64,000 nucleotides of DNA from an uncultured Clostridia bacterium. GTDB lineage: Bacteria; Bacillota; Clostridia; Oscillospirales; Ruminococcaceae. Position numbers and translations under genes: made by a program. Numbering within the stretch: the stretch's first letter is position 1; each line of letters opens with the position of its first letter. The notes below the pieces were generated by a model that worked only from the letters and a program-made list of their open reading frames with translations, was not told the origin of the DNA and searched no databases. The stretch lies in the NCBI GenBank assembly GCA_947625375.1, contig CANQOC010000001.1, positions 62,001 to 126,000 of the forward strand, given 5' to 3'. Below are positions 43,070 to 51,082 of this stretch, piece after piece.

Positions 43070-44635
43070 TCAAATCATCGCGGGTTCCCAGCACGCCGGA
43101 GGCTCGAGACCGAGTATCTTCGCGACTGTTGGCGCGACGTTCGCGAGACCGTACTCGCCGGGAATAATTTTATAATCGGTGTCGTTGTCGTAGATGATGA
43201 ACGGCACGGGGTTGAGCGAGTGCGCCGTGCGGACCTGTATGACGCCTTTTTTGTTCTTTTCGAGCATCTCATCGGCGTTGCCGTGGTCGGCGGTGATGAG
43301 GACCGTCGCGCCGATAGCGTCGGCGACCTTAAGGATTCGCGCAAGTCCGAGGTCGACCGATTCGACGCCGGTGATGGTTGCGTCGAGGTTGCCGGTGTGC
43401 CCGACCATGTCGCCGTTCGGGAAGTTGCAGCGGATAAAGTCGTACTTTCCGCTCTCCATCGCCGCGATTACGTCGTCGGTGATTTCGGCGGACTTCATCC
43501 AAGGGCGCTCGTCGAAGCTGACGTTGTCGGACGGAATCTCTTTATATGTCTCAAGCTCCTCGGAGAACTTGCCCGAGCGGTTGCCGTTCCAGAAATAGGT
43601 GACGTGCCCGTATTTCTGTGTCTCCGAGACGGCGTACTGCCGCAGACCGTGCGCCACAAGAAGCTCGGAGAGCGTGTTCTTTATCTCCGGCGGAGCGACG
43701 AGATAGTTTTTGGGAAGCTTAAGGTCGCCGTCATACTGCAGCATTCCGGCGTAGATGACCTCGGGGACCTCTCCCCTGTCGAACTTGTCGAAATCGGGCT
43801 GGTCGAACGCCATCGAGATTTCGATTGCCCTGTCGCCGCGGAAGTTATAGAGGATGACGCTGTCGCCGGACTCGATTTTTCCGACCGGTTTGCCGTCCTT
43901 CGCGATGACGAACGCGGGCAAATCCTGGTCGATGACGTCGAGCTCCTTGCGGTATGTCTCAATCGCCTCGGCAGCGGTGCCGAACTGTCTCCCAAGACCG
44001 TGCACATGGGTGTCCCAGCCGAGCTTTACCATGTTCCAGTCGGCCTGATACCTGTCCATCGTGACCTTCATTCTTCCGCCGCCCGAGGCTATCATTCCGT
44101 TGAACGAAGCGTCATTCAGCGAGGATAGAAGCTCTTCGAGCTCGTTTACATAGGTCAGCGCCGACGTCGCGGGGACGTCGCGTCCGTCGAGGAGGATATG
44201 GCACCGAACGCGGGAGATGCCGACCTCCTTCGCCTTTATAATCATCTGTTTGAGGTGGCTGATGTTCGAGTGGACGTTGCCGTCGGAGAGGAGTCCGATA
44301 AAGTGCATTGTCGAGGAATTTTTCCTGCAGTTGTCGACAAGCATGTTCCACGTCTCGGATTCAAACATCTTTCCGCTTTCAATCGACTCGTTGACGAGCT
44401 TTGCGCCCTGTGAGTAAATCTGTCCGCAGCCGAGGGCGTTATGCCCGACCTCGGAGTTACCCATGTCGTCGTCGGTCGGGAGTCCGACCGCGCCGCCGTG
44501 AGCCTTAAGTCTTGTGTTCGGACGCTCTTTTAAAAGCCTGTCGAGCACCGGGGTATTTGCAAGGGTTACGGCGTCGCCGAGACCGGTCTTCGAGAATCCG
44601 ACGCCGTCCATCACTATCAGAACAAGAGGTTTCAT
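43070..44635 (-). CDS. gpmI: 2,3-bisphosphoglycerate-independent phosphoglycerate mutase
   Basis: A 521-aa two-domain glycolytic enzyme that interconverts 3- and 2-phosphoglycerate with two manganese ions. LIVMDGVG (residue 10 aspartate) and the catalytic serine S61 in DDMGNSEVGHNALG are followed by DGRDVPATSA, and the metal motif ADHGNADEML near the C-terminus. Start chosen at ATG 44635 with GGAAG upstream; the longer frame starts inside a palindrome. It is the last gene of pgk-tpiA-gpmI. Confidence 0.96.
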   Translation of the reverse strand: MKPLVLIVMDGVGFSKTGLGDAVTLANTPVLDRLLKERPNTRLKAHGGAVGLPTDDDMGNSEVGHNALGCGQIYSQGAKLVNESIESGKMFESETWNMLVDNCRKNSSTMHFIGLLSDGNVHSNISHLKQMIIKAKEVGISRVRCHILLDGRDVPATSALTYVNELEELLSSLNDASFNGMIASGGGRMKVTMDRYQADWNMVKLGWDTHVHGLGRQFGTAAEAIETYRKELDVIDQDLPAFVIAKDGKPVGKIESGDSVILYNFRGDRAIEISMAFDQPDFDKFDRGEVPEVIYAGMLQYDGDLKLPKNYLVAPPEIKNTLSELLVAHGLRQYAVSETQKYGHVTYFWNGNRSGKFSEELETYKEIPSDNVSFDERPWMKSAEITDDVIAAMESGKYDFIRCNFPNGDMVGHTGNLDATITGVESVDLGLARILKVADAIGATVLITADHGNADEMLEKNKKGVIQVRTAHSLNPVPFIIYDNDTDYKIIPGEYGLANVAPTVAKILGLEPPACWEPAMI

Positions 44636-44652
44636 GAAAATCTTCCTTTCAG

Positions 44653-44675
44653 GTGTAAAGCATTTTTCTTTACAC
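44653..44675 (-). repeat. Palindrome copy 2 between tpiA and gpmI
   Basis: GTGTAAAG and CTTTACAC form an 8-bp perfect inverted repeat around a 7-base A-rich loop, 18 bases before the gpmI start. It matches the copy at 44720-44741 at 20 of 22 positions. Possible mRNA processing hairpin or operator. Confidence 0.75.
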
Positions 44676-44719
44676 ATATTATGCCGACTGTGCGGCGATA
44701 TTCCGCGAATTTGCAGCGT

Positions 44720-44741
44720 TGTAAAGTAATTTTTCTTTACA
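44720..44741 (-). repeat. Palindrome copy 1 directly after tpiA
   Basis: TGTAAAG and CTTTACA form a 7-bp perfect inverted repeat with an A-rich loop, starting 2 bases after the tpiA stop codon. It is near-identical to the copy at 44653-44675. Confidence 0.75.
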
Positions 44742-44743
44742 GA

Positions 44744-45511
44744 TTATACCGACGCTGCCCTGATGATTTCGCCGAAATCGGGCGCCTTGAGAGACGCTCC
44801 GCCGATGAGTCCGCCGTCGACGTCGACCTTCGAGAGAAGCTCTGCGGCATTCTTGGCGTTCATTGAGCCGCCGTACTGGACGGTGACGGCCTCTGCGGTC
44901 GCCTCGTCGAACATCTTCGCGATGACGGTGCGGATATACTTACAGGCCTCCTGTGCCTGTTCCGCGGTAGCGGTCTTGCCGGTGCCGATTGCCCAGACTG
45001 GTTCGTAGGCAATCGTTATCTTTTTCATCTCGTCGGCGGTGATGCCGAAGAAGTCGAGCTTGCACTGTTTTCCGAGGACCTCTTCGGTGATTCCGCATTC
45101 GCGCTCCCAAAGAAGCTCGCCGACACAGACTATCGGCTTAAGACCGGCGGCAAGGGCCGCCTTTGTGCGCTTGTTGACGGTTTCGTCGGTCTCGCCGAAA
45201 TACTGACGGCGCTCGCTGTGCCCCAGAATGACGTATTCGACGCCGAGCTCGACGAGCATATCGGCGGAGATTTCGCCGGTAAACGCGCCCGACTTTTCAA
45301 AATGGCAGTTCTGCGCGCCGACGTGGATATTTGTGCCCTTAGTCGCTTCGACAGCGGTCTCGAGGTTGGTGAACGGCACGCCGACGACGACCTCGCAGTC
45401 TGCGCCTTTGGCGAGCGGCTTGATTGCCTCGATAAGCTCCTTGGCCTCGGGGCGGGTCTTGTTCATTTTCCAGTTTCCGGCAATAATTGCCTTTCTGACT
45501 GCTTTATTCAT
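44744..45511 (-). CDS. tpiA: Triosephosphate isomerase
   Basis: A 255-aa TIM barrel that interconverts dihydroxyacetone phosphate and glyceraldehyde 3-phosphate. Catalytic residues are all present: lysine in AGNWKMNK, histidine in LGHSERR and glutamate in IAYEPVWAIGTG. The phosphate-gripping YGGSMNAKN and GGLIGGASL loops are intact. It lies 84 bases after pgk. Confidence 0.98.
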   Translation of the reverse strand: MNKAVRKAIIAGNWKMNKTRPEAKELIEAIKPLAKGADCEVVVGVPFTNLETAVEATKGTNIHVGAQNCHFEKSGAFTGEISADMLVELGVEYVILGHSERRQYFGETDETVNKRTKAALAAGLKPIVCVGELLWERECGITEEVLGKQCKLDFFGITADEMKKITIAYEPVWAIGTGKTATAEQAQEACKYIRTVIAKMFDEATAEAVTVQYGGSMNAKNAAELLSKVDVDGGLIGGASLKAPDFGEIIRAASV

Positions 45512-45556
45512 AATCGGTTATCCTTTCTAAGTAGTGTTTCAAAAAACGCTAAAAGT

Positions 45557-45578
45557 GAACGGAGCCGAGGCCCCGTTC
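45557..45578 (-). terminator. Hairpin between pgk and tpiA
   Basis: GAACGGGGCC pairs with GGCTCCGTTC (one mismatch) and is followed, after a short gap, by TTTT and TTTTTT. It sits 17 bases after the pgk stop and may act as a partial terminator that lowers tpiA and gpmI relative to pgk. Confidence 0.55.
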
Positions 45579-45595
45579 GCTTTGCTTGCCTGAAT

Positions 45596-46816
45596 TTACT
45601 TGTCGGCGATGGCGTCGACGCCGGGGAGACCCTTGCCCTCGAGGTATTCAAGGGAAGCGCCGCCGCCGGTCGAAATGTGAGTCATCTTGTCGGCAAATCC
45701 GAGGTTGATGACCGCAGCGGCAGAGTCGCCGCCGCCAATGACGGTGGTCGCGTCGGTGTCGGCAAGAGCCTGTGCGACAGCGAGAGTGCCCTTTGCGAGA
45801 ACGGGGTTCTCGAAGACGCCCATAGGTCCGTTCCAGACGACGGTCTTTGCGCCCGCGACGGTGTCGGCAAAGAGCTTCATCGTCTTTTCGCCGATGTCAA
45901 GACCCATCTTGTCGGCGGGAATGGCGTCGACGGAGACGGTGGTGACGGCGATTTCGGCGTCAATCGGGTCGGGAAAGGAGTCGGCAACAACGGTGTCGAC
46001 AGGGAGAAGAATCTTCTTTCCGAGCTCGTCGGCCTTCTTCAGCATATCGCGGCAGTAGTCGAGCTTTTCGTCGTCGACGAGAGACTTGCCGATTTCGAGG
46101 CCATTGGCCTTGAGGAATGTATAAGCCATGCCGCCGCCGATGATGAGCGTATCGCACTTTTCGAGGAGGTTGGAGATTACGTTGAGCTTGTCCGCGACCT
46201 TGGCGCCGCCGAGAATCGCGACGAAAGGTCTGACGGGGTTTTCAACGGCGTTGCCGAGATAGGTGATTTCCTTCTGCATGAGATAGCCGACGGCGGTCTC
46301 TTTTACGAATTTGGTGACGCCGACAGTTGAAGCGTGTGCGCGGTGGGCGGAGCCGAAGGCGTCCATAACAAACACCTGTCCGTCGACGAGGTCGGCAAGC
46401 TCTTTGGAGAGGTTTTCGCCGTTCTTGGTCTCGTCATTGCCGCGGAAGCGGGTATTCTCGAGGACGACGATTTCGCCGTCCTTCATCTCGGCGACTGCCT
46501 TCTTCGCGTTATCGCCGACAACAGTGTCGTCCTTGGCAAAGATGACGTTGGTGTCGACAAGCTCGGCAAGCCTCTTTGCCGCAGGTGCGAGGGAGAACTT
46601 ATCCTCGGGACCGTTCTTCGGCTTTCCGAGATGCGAGCAAAGGACTACCTTTGCACCTTCGGAAACAAGCTTCTTGATGGTGGGAAGCGCCGCGGTGATG
46701 CGGTTGTCGTTGGTGATGACGCCGTCCTTGAGGGGTACGTTGAAGTCGACTCTTACGAGAACCTTCTTGCCCTTGACGGAAATGTCGTCAACAGATACTT
46801 TGTTTAATCCAGCCAT
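45596..46816 (-). CDS. pgk: Phosphoglycerate kinase
   Basis: A 406-aa monomeric enzyme that makes ATP from 1,3-bisphosphoglycerate. [12 protein letters not shown] (residues 21-32), GRPK-equivalent SHLGKPKNG, the hinge and the nucleotide loop GGGDSAAAV, and C-terminal [14 protein letters not shown] are all standard. It has its own promoter. gap, usually the preceding gene, is not in this window. Confidence 0.98.
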   Translation of the reverse strand: MAGLNKVSVDDISVKGKKVLVRVDFNVPLKDGVITNDNRITAALPTIKKLVSEGAKVVLCSHLGKPKNGPEDKFSLAPAAKRLAELVDTNVIFAKDDTVVGDNAKKAVAEMKDGEIVVLENTRFRGNDETKNGENLSKELADLVDGQVFVMDAFGSAHRAHASTVGVTKFVKETAVGYLMQKEITYLGNAVENPVRPFVAILGGAKVADKLNVISNLLEKCDTLIIGGGMAYTFLKANGLEIGKSLVDDEKLDYCRDMLKKADELGKKILLPVDTVVADSFPDPIDAEIAVTTVSVDAIPADKMGLDIGEKTMKLFADTVAGAKTVVWNGPMGVFENPVLAKGTLAVAQALADTDATTVIGGGDSAAAVINLGFADKMTHISTGGGASLEYLEGKGLPGVDAIADK

Positions 46817-46857
46817 AATTATTTATCTCCTTTACAATTTAATACAGTGATATAGCC

Positions 46858-46896
46858 TGACGGATATATTATACTAAATTTCCGTCAAAATAGCAA
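46858..46896 (-). promoter_or_regulatory. pgk promoter flanked by an inverted repeat
   Basis: On the minus strand TTGCTA (46896-46891), 17 bases, TATAAT (46873-46868). An inverted repeat TGACGGA (46858-46864) and TCCGTCA (46881-46887), 16 bases apart, brackets the -10. This is an operator-like layout; the regulator is unknown. Confidence 0.65.
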
Positions 46897-46944
46897 TAGT
46901 CTGAGGCAAATTTTTCATCAAAACTACGCAAAAGGCATTTCGCA

Positions 46945-47421
46945 TCATTCGACGACGAGGTCGACCTCGCCGGGCGAAGGCTCTTCAAAGAAGCTCTCAA
47001 ACTTTTTCATCAGGTTTTCGTCGACATAGTAATCCTTCGACAGTCCCGCCTCGATGTCGCGGTTGCGCTTTGCGATTCGCTCTTTCCAGACGCTGTCCGG
47101 CACCTTTATATAGTGGATTTCGCAGTCGGCTCCCCTCTCGCGGAAGAACCGCCGCGCACTCTCGCGCTCCTCGCGGGTCCAGAGTCCGAGGTCGATGACC
47201 GAGCTTATGCCGCGCCGCGAAAGCTCGATTGCCTTTTCAAAGAAGAACGGCTCGAGCTTTCCAAAATACTCGTCAAGAAGGTCGCCGGCATACGGCCCGA
47301 GCAAGAGCATGGTCAGCTCGTCGATTGAAAGGTGTACCGCCGGAAGCCGGTCTGCGAGCGATTTTGCATAGGTCGTCTTGCCGGAGCAAAGGCGGCCGCA
47401 GGTGATGATGATGCGGGACAT
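46945..47421 (-). CDS. Small P-loop kinase (AAA_33 type)
   Basis: A 158-aa protein with Walker A GRLCSGKTTYAKSLA (residues 9-23), LSIDELTMLLLG, VIDLGLWTREERESARRFF and an arginine-rich lid (RIAKRNRDIEAG). These are features of small nucleoside/antibiotic-type kinases. The substrate is unknown. The ATG follows an AAGGAG site. It precedes the pgk promoter region and follows the first structured repeat element. Confidence 0.72.
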   Translation of the reverse strand: MSRIIITCGRLCSGKTTYAKSLADRLPAVHLSIDELTMLLLGPYAGDLLDEYFGKLEPFFFEKAIELSRRGISSVIDLGLWTREERESARRFFRERGADCEIHYIKVPDSVWKERIAKRNRDIEAGLSKDYYVDENLMKKFESFFEEPSPGEVDLVVE

Positions 47422-47440
47422 GGGTGGCTCCTTTCAGGGG

Positions 47441-47481
47441 TTAGACTGTTAGATGATAGAAGTTAGATAGTTAGAAGTCAG
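47441..47481. repeat. Second copy of the GATGATAGAAGTTAGAT repeat
   Basis: A run of GTTAGA-like units that includes 21 bases (47448-47468) identical to 32990-33010. It lies immediately beside the first structured repeat element. Confidence 0.75.
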
Positions 47482-47500
47482 AATTAACATAGCCGAAATA

Positions 47501-47707
47501 AAGTTTTCGGTCGAGCCTTTTTCAAAAGGCTCGCGGGGTCGAGGGGCAGCGCCCCTTGTCGCGCTCCTCAGAGTGCGAAATCTCATACGAAGTGCGCTCC
47601 GCAAGGGGTGAATTGCAAAAATCTGTCCGGTGGACAGTTTTTGCAAGAGGGGAAGCCCTGCAAGGGAGGGCTTCCCCTTATGATTCCGCCGTGCGACAGC
47701 ATGGCGG
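47501..47707. repeat. Structured intergenic element, copy 1
   Basis: Six consecutive hairpins: 47512-47533 (CGAGCCTTTT/AAAAGGCTCG), 47541-47557 (GGGGC/GCCCC), 47559-47578, 47617-47642 (CTGTCC/GGACAG), 47649-47677 (GGGGAAGCCCT/AGGGCTTCCCC) and 47686-47707. The same order recurs at 57901-58109 and partly at 62316-62600. It fills the gap between trmL (stop 47760) and the kinase gene. An open frame crossing it on the minus strand is not a real gene. Together with the adjacent repeat it explains the whole 338-base gap. Confidence 0.85.
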
Positions 47708-47759
47708 CACCTTGCGTCGGCTTGACTTCCGAACAAAATTTCCCCGCCGTAGGCGGCAA

Positions 47760-48263
47760 TCAGACTATATCCCACTCAAATCTCGTCAGCTTGCCCTCGC
47801 GGTCGAGGTCGGGAAAGTCCCACTGGCGCAGGACCTCGTACGCCGCGATGGCGACGCTGTTCGACAGGTTCAGGCTCCTGAGCGTCGGGCGCATCGGCAG
47901 GCGCAGACAGCTGTCGGGGTTGGCGTATAAAAGCTCCTCCGGCAGTCCGGCGTCCTCCCGCCCGAAAACGATGTAGCAGTTGTCGGGGTACGTCGCCTCG
48001 GTATAGAGGTTCCTGCCCTTGGTTGTAAAGTAAAAATACTTGCCGCCGGCGGTCTTCGCGAAGAAATCCGCCAGCGAGTCGTAATATGTGATGTCGAGCT
48101 TGTCCCAGTAATCGAGACCGGCGCGCTTCAGGTTCTTATCGGTGACTGTAAAGCCGAGCGGCTTTACAAGGTGGAGCCGAGCGCCCGTAACCGCGCATGT
48201 GCGCGAGATATTGCCGGTGTTCTGCGGAATCTGCGGCTCGACGAGGACGATATTGAGTGTCAT
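47760..48263 (-). CDS. trmL: tRNA (cytidine/uridine-34-2'-O)-methyltransferase TrmL
   Basis: A 167-aa single-domain SPOUT enzyme that methylates the wobble nucleotide of tRNA-Leu. NIVLVEPQIPQNTGNISRTC (residues 3-22) is diagnostic, followed by YIVFGREDAGLPEE and RSLNLSNSVAIAAYE. Start chosen at ATG 48263 with AAGGAG 6-8 bases upstream; the longer frame runs into the kinase gene upstream. It follows the pyridoxal kinase gene by 11 bases. Confidence 0.94.
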   Translation of the reverse strand: MTLNIVLVEPQIPQNTGNISRTCAVTGARLHLVKPLGFTVTDKNLKRAGLDYWDKLDITYYDSLADFFAKTAGGKYFYFTTKGRNLYTEATYPDNCYIVFGREDAGLPEELLYANPDSCLRLPMRPTLRSLNLSNSVAIAAYEVLRQWDFPDLDREGKLTRFEWDIV

Positions 48264-48274
48264 GGTTTTCTCCT

Positions 48275-49141
48275 TTACAGCTGTCGGTATTCGGTGAACG
48301 TCCGCTGTTCGACAAGCATCGGCAGACACTTTTCGAGCATGACCCCCTCGCGAGGGGCGGCGCCGTAGCCGAATGTCGTCTTTATCGCGTATTCACAGAA
48401 CGCGGTCGCCCTTGTCATCGCAATCGGGAGGCTGTCGCCGAGGAGGATTCCGCCCGTCAGTATTCCGGCAAAGATGTCGCCGGTCCCGGGGTAGCTCTTC
48501 GGTATCATCTCATACGGCACGCGCCAGAAAGCGTTGTGCTCGCTGTCGTAGCCGACGTTGCAGATTTCGCCGTCGGCAAGAATCACGCTTGTGATGACAA
48601 CTGTCTTCGGGCCCTTTGCAGCAAGCTTCACAAGCATCTGTTTGACCTCGCCGACCGTCAGCGGAGACACGGGATATGCCTGTCCGAGAAGGATTGACGC
48701 TTCGGTCAGGTTCGGGGTGATGATGTCGGCGGCGGCGACAAGCTCGCCCATTCGCGCGCAAAGCTCGTCGTCATAGGTGCGGTATCGCTTCCCCGCGTCG
48801 CCCATGACCGGGTCGACGACCCGAAGCGCCCCCGAAAAGCTGTCCATGAATTCGAGGCAGTGGCTGACCTGTGCCTTCGACGCCAAGAAGCCGGAATATA
48901 CGCAGTCGAAGCTTATTTCCGCGGAAATATAGTGCTTAAGCGCGTCGGGGATATAGTCGGTCATGTCCTTCAGGACAACGTCGCCGTAGCCGTTGGTGTG
49001 TGTAGATAAAAGCGCCGTCGGGACGGGACAGACCTGTATCCCCATGACGGACATCGTCGGGAGAATCACCGAAAGGGAACATCTTCCGACGCCTGAGAGG
49101 TCGTGGATTGCGGCGACGCGCTTTTGTTCGGACAATTTCAT
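48275..49141 (-). CDS. Pyridoxal/pyridoxamine kinase (PdxY/ThiD-like)
   Basis: A 288-aa ribokinase-fold enzyme for salvage of vitamin B6. HDLSGVGRCSLSVILP near residue 13, the substrate-side VDPVMGDAG, and the catalytic YPGTGDIFAGILTGG with its GTGD aspartate are all visible. It resembles pyridoxamine kinases of Firmicutes; a hydroxymethylpyrimidine kinase cannot be excluded. ATG 49141 is only 2 bases after AAGGAG, whereas TTG 49135 is 8 bases away, so translation may start two codons later. Confidence 0.85.
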   Translation of the reverse strand: MKLSEQKRVAAIHDLSGVGRCSLSVILPTMSVMGIQVCPVPTALLSTHTNGYGDVVLKDMTDYIPDALKHYISAEISFDCVYSGFLASKAQVSHCLEFMDSFSGALRVVDPVMGDAGKRYRTYDDELCARMGELVAAADIITPNLTEASILLGQAYPVSPLTVGEVKQMLVKLAAKGPKTVVITSVILADGEICNVGYDSEHNAFWRVPYEMIPKSYPGTGDIFAGILTGGILLGDSLPIAMTRATAFCEYAIKTTFGYGAAPREGVMLEKCLPMLVEQRTFTEYRQL

Positions 49142-49271
49142 CGCTCCTTATCTATTCAAAGACAAACCGCGTCCGGTAATTCTTTCCTGCTGAAAAGAGC
49201 GGCGGAGTGCGGTTATTTTCCTGATATCGGTACAGAATAATGTCATAAAATACGAAAGGCAGGTATTTATT

Positions 49272-49448
49272 ATGGTAAATGTTTCGTCAATCGCAAAGGG
49301 TGTCGCGGTCGGGATGACCGCAGGAATTGTGACCTATGCGGTGTCAAACGCGACGGGCGCGGAAAAGCGCAGGTTTAAGTCGAGCACGATGAAGGCGGTG
49401 CGCTCGGTCGGCTCGATGATGGACATCATCGGCGGAATGTTCCAGTAA
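49272..49448 (+). CDS. 58-aa small conserved-type protein
   Basis: Reads MVNVSSIAKGVAVGMTAGIV at the start, then a basic segment (AEKRRFKSSTMKAVRSVG) and MMDIIGGMF at the end. The first half is a weakly hydrophobic glycine-rich helix, the second amphipathic. AGG lies 8 bases before ATG 49272. Similar tiny proteins with SIAKG...GxxxGxxxYAVS patterns occur in Clostridia, to my recollection, without known function. It is an isolated plus-strand gene between two minus-strand genes, ending 26 bases before the DUF624 stop codon. Confidence 0.65.
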   Translation: MVNVSSIAKGVAVGMTAGIVTYAVSNATGAEKRRFKSSTMKAVRSVGSMMDIIGGMFQ

Positions 49449-49474
49449 ACCGGACGCGAAAACGGGGGCAGGCG

Positions 49475-50362
49475 TTATCTTATGCGCTTGCCCTTCTTCT
49501 TTTTCGGAGCCTCCTGCGGCACCTCGGTCTCGGGGGTATCGACAAAGACAGCCTCGTTCTCATCTGTCGGCTGTGTATAGCTGAGGTCGGGCATCTCCTC
49601 ACCGCGGGCGTCGTAATAAGGCTTGATGATGTGCTTTCTTATCGCCGGGAAGCAGTTGAACGCATAGAGCAGTCCCAAAAACGACGGTATAAGGATAATA
49701 AGGAACGACGAATACGGGAAGAGAAGCAGGAACGCGATTATCACGACGACCGTGACAATCAGGTTTACGACCGTGGTCTTTATCTCGATGGCGGTGAGAT
49801 AGAGGGAATTCTTCAGAATCTGCCAGAGCGAAAGCGTCGTCGAGACCATCATAAGATAGATATAGAAGTGCATCGAGACAAAGAGGAAACAGGTCACGAG
49901 GCAGATGATGAACGGGACGGTGAAAAAGCTCTGTGTCTGCGACATGCTGTAGTACATCGGGATTGCGAAGCTCATCGCGACGATTACGAACATATCAAGC
50001 ACGCCCATAATCGCGCCCTGCTTGAAGTTGGAGCGGAACGCGCGCCAGAAGTCGCTCCAGATGAACACCGGACGGCGGCAGGAGATGTTCCGCAGGACCT
50101 TCATGAACCCGCATATCGCCGGACCGGATATCACTCCCATCGCGACGAAGACGACATATGCGGCGATGTTTCCGGCGCCGAGGTATTCCGCGAGCATCAG
50201 CGCAAAGAACGGAACAAGGGCGATGAGGAAGATAAAGTTGAGTATGACGAGCTTTGAAAAATGAGAGACATATATGTCGAGAAAGCGGAAGAGCGCGATT
50301 TTGTTGTCCGGGTCTTTCGAGATTCCCCTTCCGACCTTCTCATAATTTGAAAACAGTCCCAT
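49475..50362 (-). CDS. DUF624/YesL family membrane protein
   Basis: A 295-aa integral membrane protein with about five or six helices between residues 35 and 245, preceded by MGLFSNYEKVGRGISKD, the usual opening of Clostridia DUF624 proteins. The C-terminus is a lysine-rich cytoplasmic tail (KKKKGKRIR). Function unknown; B. subtilis YesL is linked to rhamnogalacturonan use, but no sugar genes are nearby. It follows the SpoIIM-like gene by 20 bases. Confidence 0.8.
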   Translation of the reverse strand: MGLFSNYEKVGRGISKDPDNKIALFRFLDIYVSHFSKLVILNFIFLIALVPFFALMLAEYLGAGNIAAYVVFVAMGVISGPAICGFMKVLRNISCRRPVFIWSDFWRAFRSNFKQGAIMGVLDMFVIVAMSFAIPMYYSMSQTQSFFTVPFIICLVTCFLFVSMHFYIYLMMVSTTLSLWQILKNSLYLTAIEIKTTVVNLIVTVVVIIAFLLLFPYSSFLIILIPSFLGLLYAFNCFPAIRKHIIKPYYDARGEEMPDLSYTQPTDENEAVFVDTPETEVPQEAPKKKKGKRIR

Positions 50363-50382
50363 TTTTATACATCCTTTCCAAT

Positions 50383-50958
50383 CTAACCGGCAATCAGCAT
50401 CGCAAAAGCGGCGTCTATGGCGGAAAGCGCCGCCAGCAGCAGTGCGAGCATCAGGAATTTTACGGCATAGTCGTGTATCCGCGACCTTATTCCGAGGCGG
50501 TTTTCATCGGTAACCGAGAGCGCAAGATATCTCCCCGACAGCGAAAACGCCTCTTTTATCGACGAGATGATAACCCATGTCGACAACACAGCGAACGGCA
50601 GGAAGACCGCCATCGAGCGGACGACGTCACCGCCGAGATATATCCCCCTGACGCAGATTCCGAGGCCGAGTCCGCGAAAGGCGGCGATAAAGATTTCTAC
50701 CGGCTGCGCCACAGCAGAGAAGCCGCAGAGGAACACAGCGCAAAGAAGCGCCGCAGTCCCCGAGAGGGAATTGATAAAAAGCCGTATCCACTCCCCCGAC
50801 AGCGCGATTTCAAGCTTCCGCCCCGCGCCTCCGAGCTCAATCAGCGTTTGTTCGTCCATTCCGAGGCTGAGAATGACGCCGGCGGTCACTCCGACGGCGA
50901 CCGCTGCCGCAAGCACAACGTCGAGACTTATCTGTCTGTTCCGTGAGATATCTTTCAA
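50383..50958 (-). CDS. SpoIIM-like membrane protein
   Basis: A 191-aa protein with about five membrane helices. The segment CGFSAVAQPVEIFIAAFRGLG (about residues 97-117) followed by a second hydrophobic block FLPFAVLSTWVIISSI resembles the middle of SpoIIM, which takes part in forespore engulfment. Similarity is a pattern match only, so the name is tentative. Start chosen at TTG 50958 with GGGGAG 6 bases upstream; a longer in-frame start at 51030 has no site and begins right at the promoter. Confidence 0.5.
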   Translation of the reverse strand: MKDISRNRQISLDVVLAAAVAVGVTAGVILSLGMDEQTLIELGGAGRKLEIALSGEWIRLFINSLSGTAALLCAVFLCGFSAVAQPVEIFIAAFRGLGLGICVRGIYLGGDVVRSMAVFLPFAVLSTWVIISSIKEAFSLSGRYLALSVTDENRLGIRSRIHDYAVKFLMLALLLAALSAIDAAFAMLIAG

Positions 50959-51035
50959 GCTAAGCTCCCCTTTCCGTACAAGTATATTCCCGACGGACAA
51001 GGGATAGAAGAAAGGGGCGGATAGTTCCACCCCTT

Positions 51036-51064
51036 ATTATATCAAAAAAACGCCGTCATTGCAA
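51036..51064 (-). promoter_or_regulatory. Promoter for the SpoIIM-like/DUF624 pair
   Basis: On the minus strand TTGCAA (51064-51059), 17 bases, TATAAT (51041-51036), about 78 bases before the TTG start. Confidence 0.75.
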
Positions 51065-51082
51065 GAGATTTCGCCCGCAAAT

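Noticed and set aside
43064..44128. 354-codon plus-strand open frame opposite gpmI
   Set aside because: Antisense shadow of gpmI; no family similarity and no ribosome binding site.
45218..46330. 370-codon plus-strand open frame opposite tpiA and pgk
   Set aside because: Crosses two well-defined genes and their intergenic region; shadow frame.
47449..47775. 108-codon minus-strand open frame between trmL and the kinase gene
   Set aside because: It lies across structured element copy 1; its product is only a translation of the hairpins, and a similar ending (FEKGS-ENF) appears in frames over copy 3.
50959..51030. Longer start for the SpoIIM-like gene at 51030
   Set aside because: It would start almost at the -10 box and has no ribosome binding site; TTG 50958 has a good one.
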